Source of the DNA: Dehalococcoidales bacterium
GTDB taxonomy: Bacteria > Chloroflexota > Dehalococcoidia > Dehalococcoidales > UBA5627
Assembly (NCBI GenBank): GCA_041656115.1
Contig: JBBAED010000004.1
Coordinates: forward strand, 1-64,000
Reading direction: 5' to 3'
Length of the DNA stretch: 64,000 bases
Under the pieces are notes generated by a model that searched no databases, was not told where the DNA came from, and saw nothing but the letters and a program-made list of their open reading frames with translations. Position numbers and translations under genes: made by a program. Every line of letters begins with the position of its first letter. Position 1 is the stretch's first letter. Below, piece by piece: positions 52,663 to 61,690 of this stretch.

Positions 52663-53175
52663 CTAAATATTTTCCCCCTGATAAATGCCGCTGTAAGCAT
52701 CGGTTTCTGAGGCCAGCCTGAAAAAGACCATCTGTATTATGCGCGCATTTTGCTGCAAAGAGAACCCCGCCGGATTATGTACCGCAAGCAAAGATTCCGA
52801 GCGCCCCGAATATCCTGCGTCCCAAACAGCGGTATTAACGGTAACCCCGCAGCGTAAAAGGCTTGAGCGCGGCGTAGCAAGTGCCATTACGTTTTTCGGT
52901 AAATGCACTATTTCGTTATAAGTAACGCTGTAAACCCCTTGGGGCAGGTGTATAAAGCCGCTTGCATCAAACGCCAGCGGAGATTGACCCGACAGAACCC
53001 TGTCTTTGTTGTTAATCGCAATTTTACCGGCGGATTGCAATGCGGATATACTGCGAAGCGTAAAGTCGACCCCGTTCGGTTGGAGCTGTTCATCCGTGTT
53101 GATAAAGCTCTCTATCAGGGGCGGGTTTGCATTTAACAGCTTTTGGATATCGTATTTAGATAGGACATTGGACAT
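52663..53175 (-). CDS. dUTPase / dCTP deaminase-like protein
   Basis: A 170-residue member of the trimeric dUTPase/dCTP deaminase superfamily, which lowers dUTP to keep uracil out of DNA. The uridine-pocket motifs are QLQPNGVDFTLRSI, ATPRSSLLRCGVTVNTAVWD followed by AGYSGRSE, and the C-terminal NARIIQMVFFRL. The layout is nearer to the dCTP deaminase and archaeal dUTPase subgroup than to classical dUTPase; which reaction it does cannot be told. It is convergent with the lipid kinase, 3 bases between stops. Confidence 0.85.
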   Translation of the reverse strand: MSNVLSKYDIQKLLNANPPLIESFINTDEQLQPNGVDFTLRSISALQSAGKIAINNKDRVLSGQSPLAFDASGFIHLPQGVYSVTYNEIVHLPKNVMALATPRSSLLRCGVTVNTAVWDAGYSGRSESLLAVHNPAGFSLQQNARIIQMVFFRLASETDAYSGIYQGENI

Positions 53176-53283
53176 ATTGTGGTGCCTTTCGGTGTTAAAA
53201 TCAATTTTTTATAAAACCCAATCGGACAGTCTTTGTAAAAAATGAGAAAGACAGAACTCACAGAGGCCTTAGAAATTAAAATA

Positions 53284-53373
53284 TCAGCATCCGGCCAGGA
53301 TTGCAATAACAGATATAACTATCCCGATAAAAATCACCAGGCCGATGAGCCTGATCATCCCGCGTGTGCTCAT
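53284..53373 (-). CDS. 29-residue membrane peptide
   Basis: MSTRGMIRLIGLVIFIGIVI then SVIAILAGC: a short basic start followed by one membrane helix. The ATG is preceded by GGAGGAAAGT, an excellent ribosome site, which is the main reason to believe the gene. The C-terminal GC could be chance. It lies upstream of the dUTPase-like gene on the same strand with a gap of about 110 bases. Confidence 0.45.
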   Translation of the reverse strand: MSTRGMIRLIGLVIFIGIVISVIAILAGC

Positions 53374-53539
53374 ACTTTCCTCCAAGTACGAAAGCCAGTA
53401 TAGCATCTCAAAACAAATAATGGCAATAATTTTTTTGGGGGGTTACAAAAACAATCCAAAATTGATAAAATACTACTTGTTAAAAGTAGGCGTAAGTTAT
53501 ATCCTTTAACTTGGTGAATAATTTTTGGATGGTGTCAAC

Positions 53540-53794
53540 ATGAATGAGATTGATTACGTTTCGGTTAATGAAGATGTCGAATGCCCGGTTTGCGGGGAAA
53601 CATTAAGTAACTTTGAAACAAAAAGCGGTCCGGGCGCACAGGTAACTCTGGATTTTCGAGAGGTGGACAACTTCTCCTGTCGTTGCGCAAAATGCAAAAG
53701 CATTATCGAGTTTTCTCTGAAAACTGCGGTAGAAGAAGGAAAAAGAAACGAGCTAACAATTAACGATTACCAGAAAAAGAGCGTGATTTACTAG
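53540..53794 (+). CDS. Small CxxC zinc-binding protein
   Basis: An 84-residue protein with CPVCGETLSNFE near the start and CRCAKCKSIIEFSLKT in the middle, giving a likely single zinc site. I do not assign a family. The ATG at 53540 fits GGATGGTG a few bases ahead better than the TTG at 53525. Its stop shares the palindrome CTAG with the stop of the convergent gene. Confidence 0.68.
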   Translation: MNEIDYVSVNEDVECPVCGETLSNFETKSGPGAQVTLDFREVDNFSCRCAKCKSIIEFSLKTAVEEGKRNELTINDYQKKSVIY

Positions 53795-54171
53795 CTGAAA
53801 TCATCTTCCCCCTCTATCAGCCTTAGAGTTTCCTCGCTACTGCCAAAGTGGTGAGCTATTTCGTGTCGTACTGTTTTTTCAATCTGCCTTTCAATCTCAT
53901 CATCCGTTGCCGATATTGATTCGATTGCCTTTTGGAAAATGGTGATTTTATCCGGAATTACCATTCCGTAGTAACTGCCGCGGCATGTCTGCGGCACCCC
54001 TTCGTAAAGACCCAGCAGTAATATCTCATCTTCGGCATCTTCGTTTTTAAGTTGCTCAGCCGTCGGGTAATCTTCCACCACCACGTCGACGTTATCCATC
54101 AACTCCAAAAATTCTTTCGGCAGTCTTTCAATCGCCTTAATAACCAGCTGTTCAAACCGTTCTCTGTCCAT
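53791..54171 (-). CDS. Metallopeptidase-like protein (DUF1025/COG3824 zincin)
   Basis: A 126-residue minimal zincin. The zinc motif HEIAHHFGSSEE (HExxH) lies near residue 107, preceded by IERQIEKTVR. Earlier features (FLELMDNVDVVVEDYPTAEQ, LLGLYEGVPQTCRGSYYGMV, PDKITIFQKAIE) match the COG3824 family, often labelled a probable metallopeptidase. Function unknown. It ends in the same CTAG as the gene at 53540. Confidence 0.88.
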   Translation of the reverse strand: MDRERFEQLVIKAIERLPKEFLELMDNVDVVVEDYPTAEQLKNEDAEDEILLLGLYEGVPQTCRGSYYGMVIPDKITIFQKAIESISATDDEIERQIEKTVRHEIAHHFGSSEETLRLIEGEDDFS

Positions 54172-54299
54172 ATCGTTTTTATATTTTACGTGTTCCGATT
54201 TATATTTGCCAATAATTATCTGTGAAAACTATCTAATTCTGTATTTTGGAAGCCTGATTTGTGATATCATTCATTTAAGAAAGAAATGAGGGGATTAAA

Positions 54300-55298
54300 A
54301 TGGAACTGTCTCCCGAAGAAAGACGGCGTATTTACGAAGAAGAAAAAGCACGCATTGAGGCGGAAGGACGGGACACTGAATCAGGTGATACATTAAGCTC
54401 AAACATCCCGCAAAATGTTGCTTGCATGCTCTGTTATGCGCTTTTTTGGATTAGCGGCATTATTTTCTTGGTTTTAGAAAAAAAGGATAAAGAGGTTAAT
54501 TTCCATGCCATCCAGTCCATTGTTTTATTCGGCGGGCTCACCGTACTAAGCCTCTTTTTTAATTGGATTCCTTATGTTGGCAGTATTCTTAATGCCATAA
54601 TCGGAATTTCGATGTTTATTTTGTGGATAGTGCTGATGGTTAAGACATATCAAGGAGAGCGCTTTAAGGTTCCGGTTGCCGGTGACATTGCCGAAGCAAT
54701 TCATAAATCGGTTTGGAAAACACCTGATTCCGGCGAAACAGAAAATAAAGAAGGGCAAGATTTTGCCGAGAATATTTCACAAAAGGTTGATGACCTCGGT
54801 AAGAAAGCCGACAATTACTTCCACCGTACACGCGGCGACAGAATCATAGGCTACAGTTTTGCGATATTCTGGGCGGTTGTTTTTATTGTTTTCTTTGCAG
54901 GGTTTTCCGAGTATATCGCTTGGTATTTTGTAGGAGATGACGGTAAGTTAATAATGGAGCCGTTTTTAACCCCCGACTTTCAATTGTGGCTACCGGTTTT
55001 AATTACGGCGCTCTCCGTTACCATTGTTGCTAACATAATCTTAATCGTTTACGATCGATATTGGTTTCGTGAAGCGGTACAAATAGTGCTTGAGTTAATC
55101 GGGATCGCGGTGGTTATCTATTTGGTGGTAATATTCCCGTTTGATTTCAGTATTATTCCCGATGCGATTGCCGCCGGTATAATACCGGTTGTTGCCAAGT
55201 CAACGCTTATCGTTGTTGCTATTGCCTTAGGAGTAAGTGCGCTGGTGCGTTTTATAAAGATGATTTTTAATATCGATAAGGCTGAATATTTGAACTGA
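54300..55298 (+). CDS. DUF4870-type membrane protein with extra C-terminal membrane domain
   Basis: A 332-residue membrane protein. The N-terminal helix (SPEERRRIYEEEKARIEAEG) resembles a SHOCT-like segment. Then comes a DUF4870 domain with NVACMLCYALFWISGIIFLV, the hallmark DKEVNFHAIQSIVLFG, and further helices to about residue 115. A soluble linker with AENISQKVDDLGKKADNY follows. The C-terminal half has four to five helices (IIGYSFAIFWAVVFIVFF onwards). DUF4870 proteins are usually about 110 residues, so the fusion is notable. Function unknown. GAGGGG precedes the ATG. Confidence 0.8.
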   Translation: MELSPEERRRIYEEEKARIEAEGRDTESGDTLSSNIPQNVACMLCYALFWISGIIFLVLEKKDKEVNFHAIQSIVLFGGLTVLSLFFNWIPYVGSILNAIIGISMFILWIVLMVKTYQGERFKVPVAGDIAEAIHKSVWKTPDSGETENKEGQDFAENISQKVDDLGKKADNYFHRTRGDRIIGYSFAIFWAVVFIVFFAGFSEYIAWYFVGDDGKLIMEPFLTPDFQLWLPVLITALSVTIVANIILIVYDRYWFREAVQIVLELIGIAVVIYLVVIFPFDFSIIPDAIAAGIIPVVAKSTLIVVAIALGVSALVRFIKMIFNIDKAEYLN

Positions 55299-55321
55299 TT
55301 TATAAACGGCGGTCGGTAAAA

Positions 55322-55816
55322 TTGTTTGCGGATAATAAGTCAGAAACAGAATGTTGCCCTAAATTTGACCCCATACCTTGGGATGGCCAAGAAATTATCT
55401 GGTGCGACAAATTGTTTATCAAAGATACCGTTCCGCAGCTTTTTCATATTCCGCTGCCGGGTATTTTACCTAAAAAGATATCTGCGATGTGGAATAAAAT
55501 TGAAGCCGCCGGCGCCAAACCGGAAAACAAAGACTTTTTGATGCTAATGTCGGAAAGCTCGCAGTGGAAAGGCGAAGTTTATATTAGTGTTACCAAAGAA
55601 ATTTCCGAGGCCGAGAATATAAAGCTATCGGGGACTTATTTAACAAGGGTTTTTGACGGTGCGTATAATAATATCCCGAAATGGATTAAAGAAATGGAAT
55701 CATACGTTTCCCAAAAAGGTAAGAGCGTTAAAAATTACTACTTTTATCATACTACTTGCCCTAAATGCGCACAAAAACATGGGCACAATTATACGGTGGT
55801 GTTTGCCGAGGTCTAA
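55322..55816 (+). CDS. Uncharacterised cysteine-pair protein (CC...CxxC)
   Basis: A 164-residue protein I recognise only as a member of a widespread family, sometimes labelled hydrolase. Its start ETECCPKFDPIPWDGQEIIW and its end YYFYHTTCPKCAQKHGHNYT both carry cysteine pairs, which may bind one metal across the chain. The middle (LFIKDTVPQLFHIPL) is typical of the family. No catalytic triad is clear. The start is a TTG with only a weak ribosome site; no ATG is available near it. It lies 23 bases after the DUF4870 gene. Confidence 0.75.
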   Translation: MFADNKSETECCPKFDPIPWDGQEIIWCDKLFIKDTVPQLFHIPLPGILPKKISAMWNKIEAAGAKPENKDFLMLMSESSQWKGEVYISVTKEISEAENIKLSGTYLTRVFDGAYNNIPKWIKEMESYVSQKGKSVKNYYFYHTTCPKCAQKHGHNYTVVFAEV

Positions 55817-55860
55817 GTAATGAGACCCACTTTTGATTTCCGGACATATTACTTATTATT

Positions 55861-56193
55861 TTAATCTTGCTTTTTTAGCGGGGCTTTACGTCTGTTATCA
55901 ATGACATGATAAACAGCTTGAATAGGGTGGGTGTAAGTCATACGCGGACCCGAATAGCGCATCACAACCCTTACCCGCTCTCTCATTTGCGGTTTGTAGC
56001 AATGTACAGGACATTTGGCACAGGTTGTTTTGCCCTCACCGAAAGGGCAAAGGTCAAGCCTTTTTAATGCGTATTCTTGCAGTTCAGCACACTCCGGGCA
56101 TAGTTCTGCCGTATGATGATTCCCTTTGCAATACATTCCAATCATCGTAACAATTGTTTTTCTTTCCCGTTTAATTCGTTTGTTTTCAGCCAT
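55861..56193 (-). CDS. YgbA_NO family protein
   Basis: The 110-residue protein matches the family called nitrous-oxide-stimulated promoter protein (YgbA_NO): RIKRERKTIVTMIGMYCKGN, then CPECAELQEYALKRLDLCPF, CAKCPVHCYKP and MRYSGPRMTYTHPI. The cysteines could hold a metal or Fe-S cluster. E. coli YgbA is linked to repair after nitric oxide stress; a similar role here is inferred. It is convergent with the gene at 55322. Confidence 0.9.
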   Translation of the reverse strand: MAENKRIKRERKTIVTMIGMYCKGNHHTAELCPECAELQEYALKRLDLCPFGEGKTTCAKCPVHCYKPQMRERVRVVMRYSGPRMTYTHPIQAVYHVIDNRRKAPLKKQD

Positions 56194-56277
56194 TGTATTT
56201 TTATTTTACCTTTGATGGATTTTCGGCAAATTGTCTGTTTGTTTATTATAAACCAATTAAAATCAATCCCAAAATGA

Positions 56278-56306
56278 TTGACAACAGCTTTTCCTGATAG
56301 GATAAT
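56278..56306 (+). promoter_or_regulatory. Promoter of the DUF3096 gene
   Basis: A perfect TTGACA (56278-56283), a 17-base spacer and GATAAT (56301-56306), about 100 bases before the ATG. It is the best -35/-10 match in this part of the window. Confidence 0.65.
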
Positions 56307-56405
56307 GTTTATGATAGATTGCAATATTACAATAACACTCGGTCGTTTACGGACGCTGTTTATAAAATAATGGTTTGTTACTAAATACGGAGGAGGGTTA
56401 TTCCT

Positions 56406-56537
56406 ATGGGACTGGTTATTGCAATATTGACATTGGTTGCCGGCATTGTCGTTTTGGTTTGGCCTAAAATCCTAAACTATATTGTTGCCGCTTTTCTGAT
56501 TATAACCGGCATTTTGGGCATTATCGCCACACTCTGA
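56406..56537 (+). CDS. DUF3096 family two-helix membrane protein
   Basis: The 43-residue protein has helix GLVIAILTLVAGIVVLVWP, the KILNY turn and helix IVAAFLIITGILGIIATL, the standard DUF3096 form. GGAGGAGGG lies 9 bases ahead of the ATG and a canonical promoter further up, so the gene is surely expressed. Function unknown. A related longer protein is encoded at 23761. Confidence 0.88.
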   Translation: MGLVIAILTLVAGIVVLVWPKILNYIVAAFLIITGILGIIATL

Positions 56538-56592
56538 TTACATAGCTTTCTTTGTTAGCAGAATTTATATTGTCTTTTTCGCCTTTAACATG

Positions 56593-56776
56593 GCGAACGG
56601 GGTCTTTAACCGTCTTTGTGAGGAATGAGCCTTTAGGCGAGTGACGTGGCAATCTCCTACAGATTTATTAGAGATTGCTTCGCTGCGCTCGCAAAGACAA
56701 GGAGGATTGCTTTGCTACTCTCGCGAATACAAAGGTGGTTGCCTCACCTTCCCTGCGGGAATGGTTCTGCAAAGAC
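56593..56776. repeat. Block 6 of dispersed repeat modules (part B, A, degenerate A), no genes
   Basis: A short B remnant (GGCGAACGGGGTCTTT), a full module A (GTCTTTGTGAGG ... CTCGCAAAGAC) and a degenerate half A ending CTGCAAAGAC. The next 250 bases up to the giant gene at 57026 hold no open frame of note and presumably its promoter. Confidence 0.8.
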
Positions 56777-57025
56777 AAAGAGCACGAATATTACTCCCCT
56801 GTAACGACCTCAAATCATTAATATTAAATCCCGTACGCACAAAAAACATTCATATGCAAAATTTTGCCTTTTTTGGGCTTTAATAATATAATCGTCGGGT
56901 TTGCACTTTTTTGTCGGCTGAATTTATAATCCGCAGCTAAAATTTTTTTCAAAATACAAATTTGGGAGGGGTAAAACAATCAAAAAAACGGGTGCATCAA
57001 TAATTTTTTCTTGGAGTGTATTTGA

Positions 57026-60000
57026 GTGAGAAACAACATAACAAAAATGCTTGGTATTATTGTAACGATTGCTATGTTTGCCGGGTTTGTTATAACCGGA
57101 TCCCCGGTTGTTGCTGTTGGTAACCCTCCTTCCGTAAATGGTTGGCAGAGTGTTGCGATGCCTGACCTTGCTCCCGGTACCGACGTTGAATTGATAGAGC
57201 AAGCCAATGACGGTACCATATTCATTAGCACTGTAAAGCATCTGTTTAAAATTGATCCTGCTATCGATTTAGGGGGATATAGTGACGGAATCCCTACGGG
57301 GAATATTGAATTTAATTGGTTTGAAGAATCGCTCGACTCAAATGATAAATCTTACACCTTTGTTACAATAACTGATCTTGAAGAGCATCTGACTGATCTT
57401 ACCGGAGTTTTTATATTTAAGTTAACTGCGGATATTAAAGGTTCCGGCACGTCTGCCCCAAGTACCGAAAGTTTTTCGATAACCGGTAATCTCATTGCCG
57501 ATAAAGATACGAAAACAGTAACTTTTGAGGCAGGAGGTTATTTTTATTCCTCTGACCCTGTTTTTCAAGCAGCGGTTGAAAATAAAAATCTAAAAATAGC
57601 AATTAACGGTTTTACGGTCCAAGAAAACGGCGATATTTCCGTTACCGATATCAGAATTACGGGAAGCGATGGATTTAACTATGACAGAGCCTTTGATATC
57701 AATGCTGTTTCCGGGGTTGCCGTTGTTAAAACGATAGATGAAAACACCGCATTTGAAAAGCGCTATTCAATGTATAAATCAACTGATGGATACAATTGGG
57801 AACCCACCAATATCACAAATAAAACCGAACGTATTACTGCCATTAAACCCTCCGCTAATTATGCCAACGATAAAATAGTATATGTTGCGGTTGATAACGG
57901 AGATAATCCCTCCAATAAAAGTAATTATTCAGGTCCTACCGGTATTATTAATAAACCCGAACAAATTGCCTCTGCCAGCGCGTTAGCTAATTACTCTAAC
58001 AGCAAAACTTCCGATATCGCTTTTTATACCGGCGGCACATCTCCGGTTGAAGACGGGTATGCTGTCGTATATCGCTGTATCGAGGGCGCCGATAGTTATT
58101 CGCCTTACAGCGCAATGGGGCTTCTTTCAACCTATGTGACCGGAGAAGTAAAATCCGAACATGTTATATCCAGCCATGTTTATACCCTTGACAGTTATTA
58201 TGACGGAACCTATGTTTGGCTGCTGGCTGCTACCAATCTGGATGTTTTTAAAATAAAAGATGACGGCAATACTGCTGCTTGGACGGATATGCAGCTTTCC
58301 GAAACCCTTGGCAGTAATTATTCCGATGAATTCTACGGAGTTAATGTATTTGCGGCAAAGTTTGCTCCCGATTATGTTCAATCAGGCGTTATCTGGGCAA
58401 TCTACCATGATAATTACGGGTCCTGGCGGCTTCACAATAGGCTTGGCAACGGTTTTCAGGGCGGTACTCGAGGTTACGGTATTATTGCTCACAATTCGAA
58501 AGAGACTCTTTGGGCAACTAATATCACTCCGATGATTATCAAGGACAGTAGAAATTCACCTTTGAGAGCCACCGCTTTCTGTGATTTTGAATTCGCCTCT
58601 AATTACGATAGCGATAACAACCCTGAACTCTATGCTGCATTGAACTTTAGCAGGGTTTCCAATCATAACAGCACTTCAGAACAGAACGGAGTCTGGAGGA
58701 TTAAGGGCGGACTCAACGACGGTACCGTTATCGGTAGTATTACTCACGTTACCGAAGACCAAAGGATGGGAGTCGGTAGCATTGAAGTCGACGGAGACAC
58801 AATTATCGCCGGCAGCTATGATGATTCCATTGACATATCTCAGGTACAGATAAGTTTTGATAACGGGGACAATTGGCAGGGGGCGATAAGAAACCCGCTT
58901 GGAGAGGGCAATTACCCCTGTAAGGTACTAATCGGTAAATACGGTCAGACCAAGGGATTGGTCTTTGCTGCTACCGGCGGCTTACAAAGCGGCATTTCCG
59001 TTTCAGATGATAACGGATTACACTGGACACAAACCGCTTTTTTTGATGATACATTTATCCTTGAAATAAGAGATGTTTCTTTTAATCCTACAAATTCCTC
59101 GGCAATCATGATTACGTATAATGAGGATTATATTACTAACGGCAGTGTTTGGATAACCGATAACATTAACTCGGAATCGGTTAGCTGGCAGAGGATTTAC
59201 TGTAAAGACTTCAATACCGATATGATTTTTACCAAGACCGGCTTCGCCGCTGACGATTCGGCGGTTGTGTTTTTTGATGAATCCACCTTGAAAATATGGC
59301 GTTCGGAAGACAATTGCAAAACATTCGATGAAATAGTGGATTTACGTGAATGGAACGTTGCTGTCAGTTCGTGGATAATTCCCGATAAAGATACCTTTTA
59401 TGTCGCAACTTGGGGAGGGTTTTGGAGTACAGACCTTAAAGACACTTTGGCAGCGGAAGGTATAGGGTTTACTTCAATTGAAATGAGAGGAAATGTGTTT
59501 ATTGCCGGTGATACCCAAGGTAATGCCTACGTCTCAACTGATAAAGGGTTTACATGGGAAAATCTCGTTCAATGCGATACTCCTGATTACAATGTTGTCG
59601 TCGCCTTTGATGCATATAACGATAATATATTTTACTACGTAACCGAGAGTGGCAAAGTAGGCAAGGTAACTTTTGACGGCAATGAACTGCTATCTAACGT
59701 TGCGCTTAACGACAGTAACGGAGATGGTGTCTCCTTATTGTATCCGAATGCCATTGCTGTTTCTGCCGATAATACGCTTTACGTAGCCGGTATCAACGGC
59801 ATGGCTCGCTTAATATTGGATCAAGATGATAATAAATGGGAAGGTGAGATTACCAAGCTTTTCGAAATAGAAGGTTTGCAATATACTGCTAGTCCTAATG
59901 CCGTATGGACCGTTAAAGACTATGACAAGCTTTACGTTTTTGAAGATTTCTTAAGCAGCGCTCCTCAGGATGTCAGTGCCATTGAAATTGAATCGAGTGA

Positions 60001-60964
60001 TAACGAAACGCAAACCAAGAGCATTGAGCTTTCGTGGAAGCACATAAAAGAAGACGGCGACACCGTATATCGTATTGAATGGAAAAAAGCCTCTGCCGCA
60101 ACGTGGAATTCAATTACTAAAACTGTTGAAGCCGGTACGGCATTTGGGAGTAATGTAAGTATCGAAATTGACGGGCTATCAACCCTTACGGAGTATATGT
60201 TTAGGGTGCGCGTTGCCGACGGGAGCCCTGTTCAAAGCCGCTGGTCCGAAAATGCCAGCTTAACCACTTCCGTTTATGTTGCGGTTCCGGTGCCTATCAG
60301 CCCGTCTCATAACGCGGTGGTTGATAATCTGCATCCGATATTTACATGGTCGGTAGGAGTTAATGCCGCCAATTACGAATTCCAATTAAGCAAACAAGCT
60401 TCTTTTAGCGAGATTATTGATTCGGTCTTAATTTCTGAAAATATTTATGTTTATCAGGATGATAATATTAAGTACAATTCCGAATATTATTGGAGGGTAC
60501 GGGCAATTTCTTCCGATGGTACGACCAGTAAATGGTCCGTATGTGGGCCGGACGATGCACCGGCTGCCTTTAGGACCGGGGGTGCCCTTACTCAGGTAAC
60601 GGTTTTTCAGACGGTAACCGTTACGGCTACGGTTTATATTGAAAACCAAACCTATAAGACATCGACAATAACTGTAACGCCGACTATTCCAAGTTTTCTT
60701 GTAACGGCTTCACCGTCTACGGTAGTATCGACCTACACCGAAACAGTTACCGAGCCTGTTTTTACAGAACGTCCGGTTTATACCGTACCGACAACGGATA
60801 TTTTAGTTGTGACTCCTAATTTCCAAGAGAGTACGGTAACCCACATTACCAACATATTCACAACTAAAAATAGTACGACGCATTACTTTTGGCCTCTGAT
60901 TATAATTGGACTTGTGACTATTACGGCGATTCTGCTGGTAATCAGATTGCGTACAGAAGATTAG
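57026..60964 (+). CDS. Giant secreted Asp-box / FnIII-like surface protein with C-terminal anchor (2)
   Basis: A 1312-residue paralogue of the protein at 43029. A signal peptide (TKMLGIIVTIAMFAGFVITG) is followed by an extra domain (about 70-235, beta-rich) not seen in the paralogue. Asp-box repeats follow: YKSTDGYNWEP (about 255), SFDNGDNWQG (about 612), SDDNGLHWTQ (about 655) and STDKGFTWEN (about 840). Two FnIII-like modules come next (about 985-1190, with EYMFRVRVADG and YYWRVRAISSDGTTSKWSV), then a Thr/Val stalk of about 90 residues, one membrane helix (YFWPLIIIGLVTITAILLVI) and the tail RLRTED. The GTG start has GGAG 9 bases ahead. It should stand on the cell surface; its role in an S-layer or adhesion is inferred. 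Confidence 0.85.
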   Translation: MRNNITKMLGIIVTIAMFAGFVITGSPVVAVGNPPSVNGWQSVAMPDLAPGTDVELIEQANDGTIFISTVKHLFKIDPAIDLGGYSDGIPTGNIEFNWFEESLDSNDKSYTFVTITDLEEHLTDLTGVFIFKLTADIKGSGTSAPSTESFSITGNLIADKDTKTVTFEAGGYFYSSDPVFQAAVENKNLKIAINGFTVQENGDISVTDIRITGSDGFNYDRAFDINAVSGVAVVKTIDENTAFEKRYSMYKSTDGYNWEPTNITNKTERITAIKPSANYANDKIVYVAVDNGDNPSNKSNYSGPTGIINKPEQIASASALANYSNSKTSDIAFYTGGTSPVEDGYAVVYRCIEGADSYSPYSAMGLLSTYVTGEVKSEHVISSHVYTLDSYYDGTYVWLLAATNLDVFKIKDDGNTAAWTDMQLSETLGSNYSDEFYGVNVFAAKFAPDYVQSGVIWAIYHDNYGSWRLHNRLGNGFQGGTRGYGIIAHNSKETLWATNITPMIIKDSRNSPLRATAFCDFEFASNYDSDNNPELYAALNFSRVSNHNSTSEQNGVWRIKGGLNDGTVIGSITHVTEDQRMGVGSIEVDGDTIIAGSYDDSIDISQVQISFDNGDNWQGAIRNPLGEGNYPCKVLIGKYGQTKGLVFAATGGLQSGISVSDDNGLHWTQTAFFDDTFILEIRDVSFNPTNSSAIMITYNEDYITNGSVWITDNINSESVSWQRIYCKDFNTDMIFTKTGFAADDSAVVFFDESTLKIWRSEDNCKTFDEIVDLREWNVAVSSWIIPDKDTFYVATWGGFWSTDLKDTLAAEGIGFTSIEMRGNVFIAGDTQGNAYVSTDKGFTWENLVQCDTPDYNVVVAFDAYNDNIFYYVTESGKVGKVTFDGNELLSNVALNDSNGDGVSLLYPNAIAVSADNTLYVAGINGMARLILDQDDNKWEGEITKLFEIEGLQYTASPNAVWTVKDYDKLYVFEDFLSSAPQDVSAIEIESSDNETQTKSIELSWKHIKEDGDTVYRIEWKKASAATWNSITKTVEAGTAFGSNVSIEIDGLSTLTEYMFRVRVADGSPVQSRWSENASLTTSVYVAVPVPISPSHNAVVDNLHPIFTWSVGVNAANYEFQLSKQASFSEIIDSVLISENIYVYQDDNIKYNSEYYWRVRAISSDGTTSKWSVCGPDDAPAAFRTGGALTQVTVFQTVTVTATVYIENQTYKTSTITVTPTIPSFLVTASPSTVVSTYTETVTEPVFTERPVYTVPTTDILVVTPNFQESTVTHITNIFTTKNSTTHYFWPLIIIGLVTITAILLVIRLRTED

Positions 60965-60988
60965 GCGCATTATTTAAAAGAAGATTTT

Positions 60989-61017
60989 ATGAGGCCTCCA
61001 TTGATTGGGGGTCTCAT
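60989..61017 (+). terminator. Stem-loop after giant surface protein 2
   Basis: ATGAGGCCTCC (60989-60999) pairs with GGGGGTCTCAT (61007-61017), 11 pairs including two G-U, around a 7-base loop. The T-tract after it is weak. Confidence 0.4.
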
Positions 61018-61028
61018 GTTATAAACCC

Positions 61029-61564
61029 GTTACCAAACGCTGCACTATGCGCCAACTCCCAGATTCTTCGACAGGCTCAGAATGACATTACCGTCTTTGC
61101 GAGGAGTGAGTCGTCAGGCGAGTGACGTGGCAATCTCATACAGATTTATTAGAGATTGCTTCGCTGCGCTCGCAAAGACAAGGGTTTAGCCGTTCGTGGG
61201 ACCCTTCGACAGGCTCAGGGCGAACGGGTCTTTTTTGTTATCCTGTTTTTCCCCCCTTGTCGTCCTGAACGTAGTGAAGGATCTAGGAGGATAGAAAATA
61301 CAGGCTATGAGGTCGCCTCGGCAACAAATACGGGGCATCGTCCATACGCGATTTACTAACCTAACACTGCGCTATTCGCTAACCCCTAGATTCTTCGGCA
61401 AGTTCAGGGTGCTCGGAATTTGAATTGTCTTTGCGAGGAATAAGCCGTCAGGCGAGTGACGTGGCAATCTCTAAGGAATTTAATCTGTACGAGATTCTTC
61501 GCTTCGCTCGCAAAGACAGAGGAGGATTGCTTTGCCTTCCCTTCGGGAATGGTCTCGCAAAGAC
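61029..61564. repeat. Block 7 of dispersed repeat modules (C end, A, B, C, A variant), no genes
   Basis: It starts with the right half of a module C (ending TCAGAATGACA), followed by a full A, a half B (CCGTTCGTGGGACCC), a second C whose right end is altered (AGTTCAGGGTGCTCGG), and an A variant ending CTCGCAAAGAC. Orientation is as in block 1. Confidence 0.85.
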
Positions 61565-61590
61565 AAATATATATATCATCCCAAAAGATA

Positions 61591-61628
61591 ATCACAAAAA
61601 ATAACCCGAGACACATTGCCCGGGCTAT
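61591..61628 (-). terminator. Probable terminator of the FxLYD-like gene pair
   Basis: On the minus strand ATAGCCCG ... CGGGTTAT (61628-61601, one mismatch) is followed by TTTTTTGTG. The plus side also has TTTTAAAA, so it may work in both directions. Confidence 0.55.
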
Positions 61629-61690
61629 TTTAAAATACCATTTCAATCTAAAGCCGCTAATTCAATATTGTCAAAATCGACTTTTCCAAA

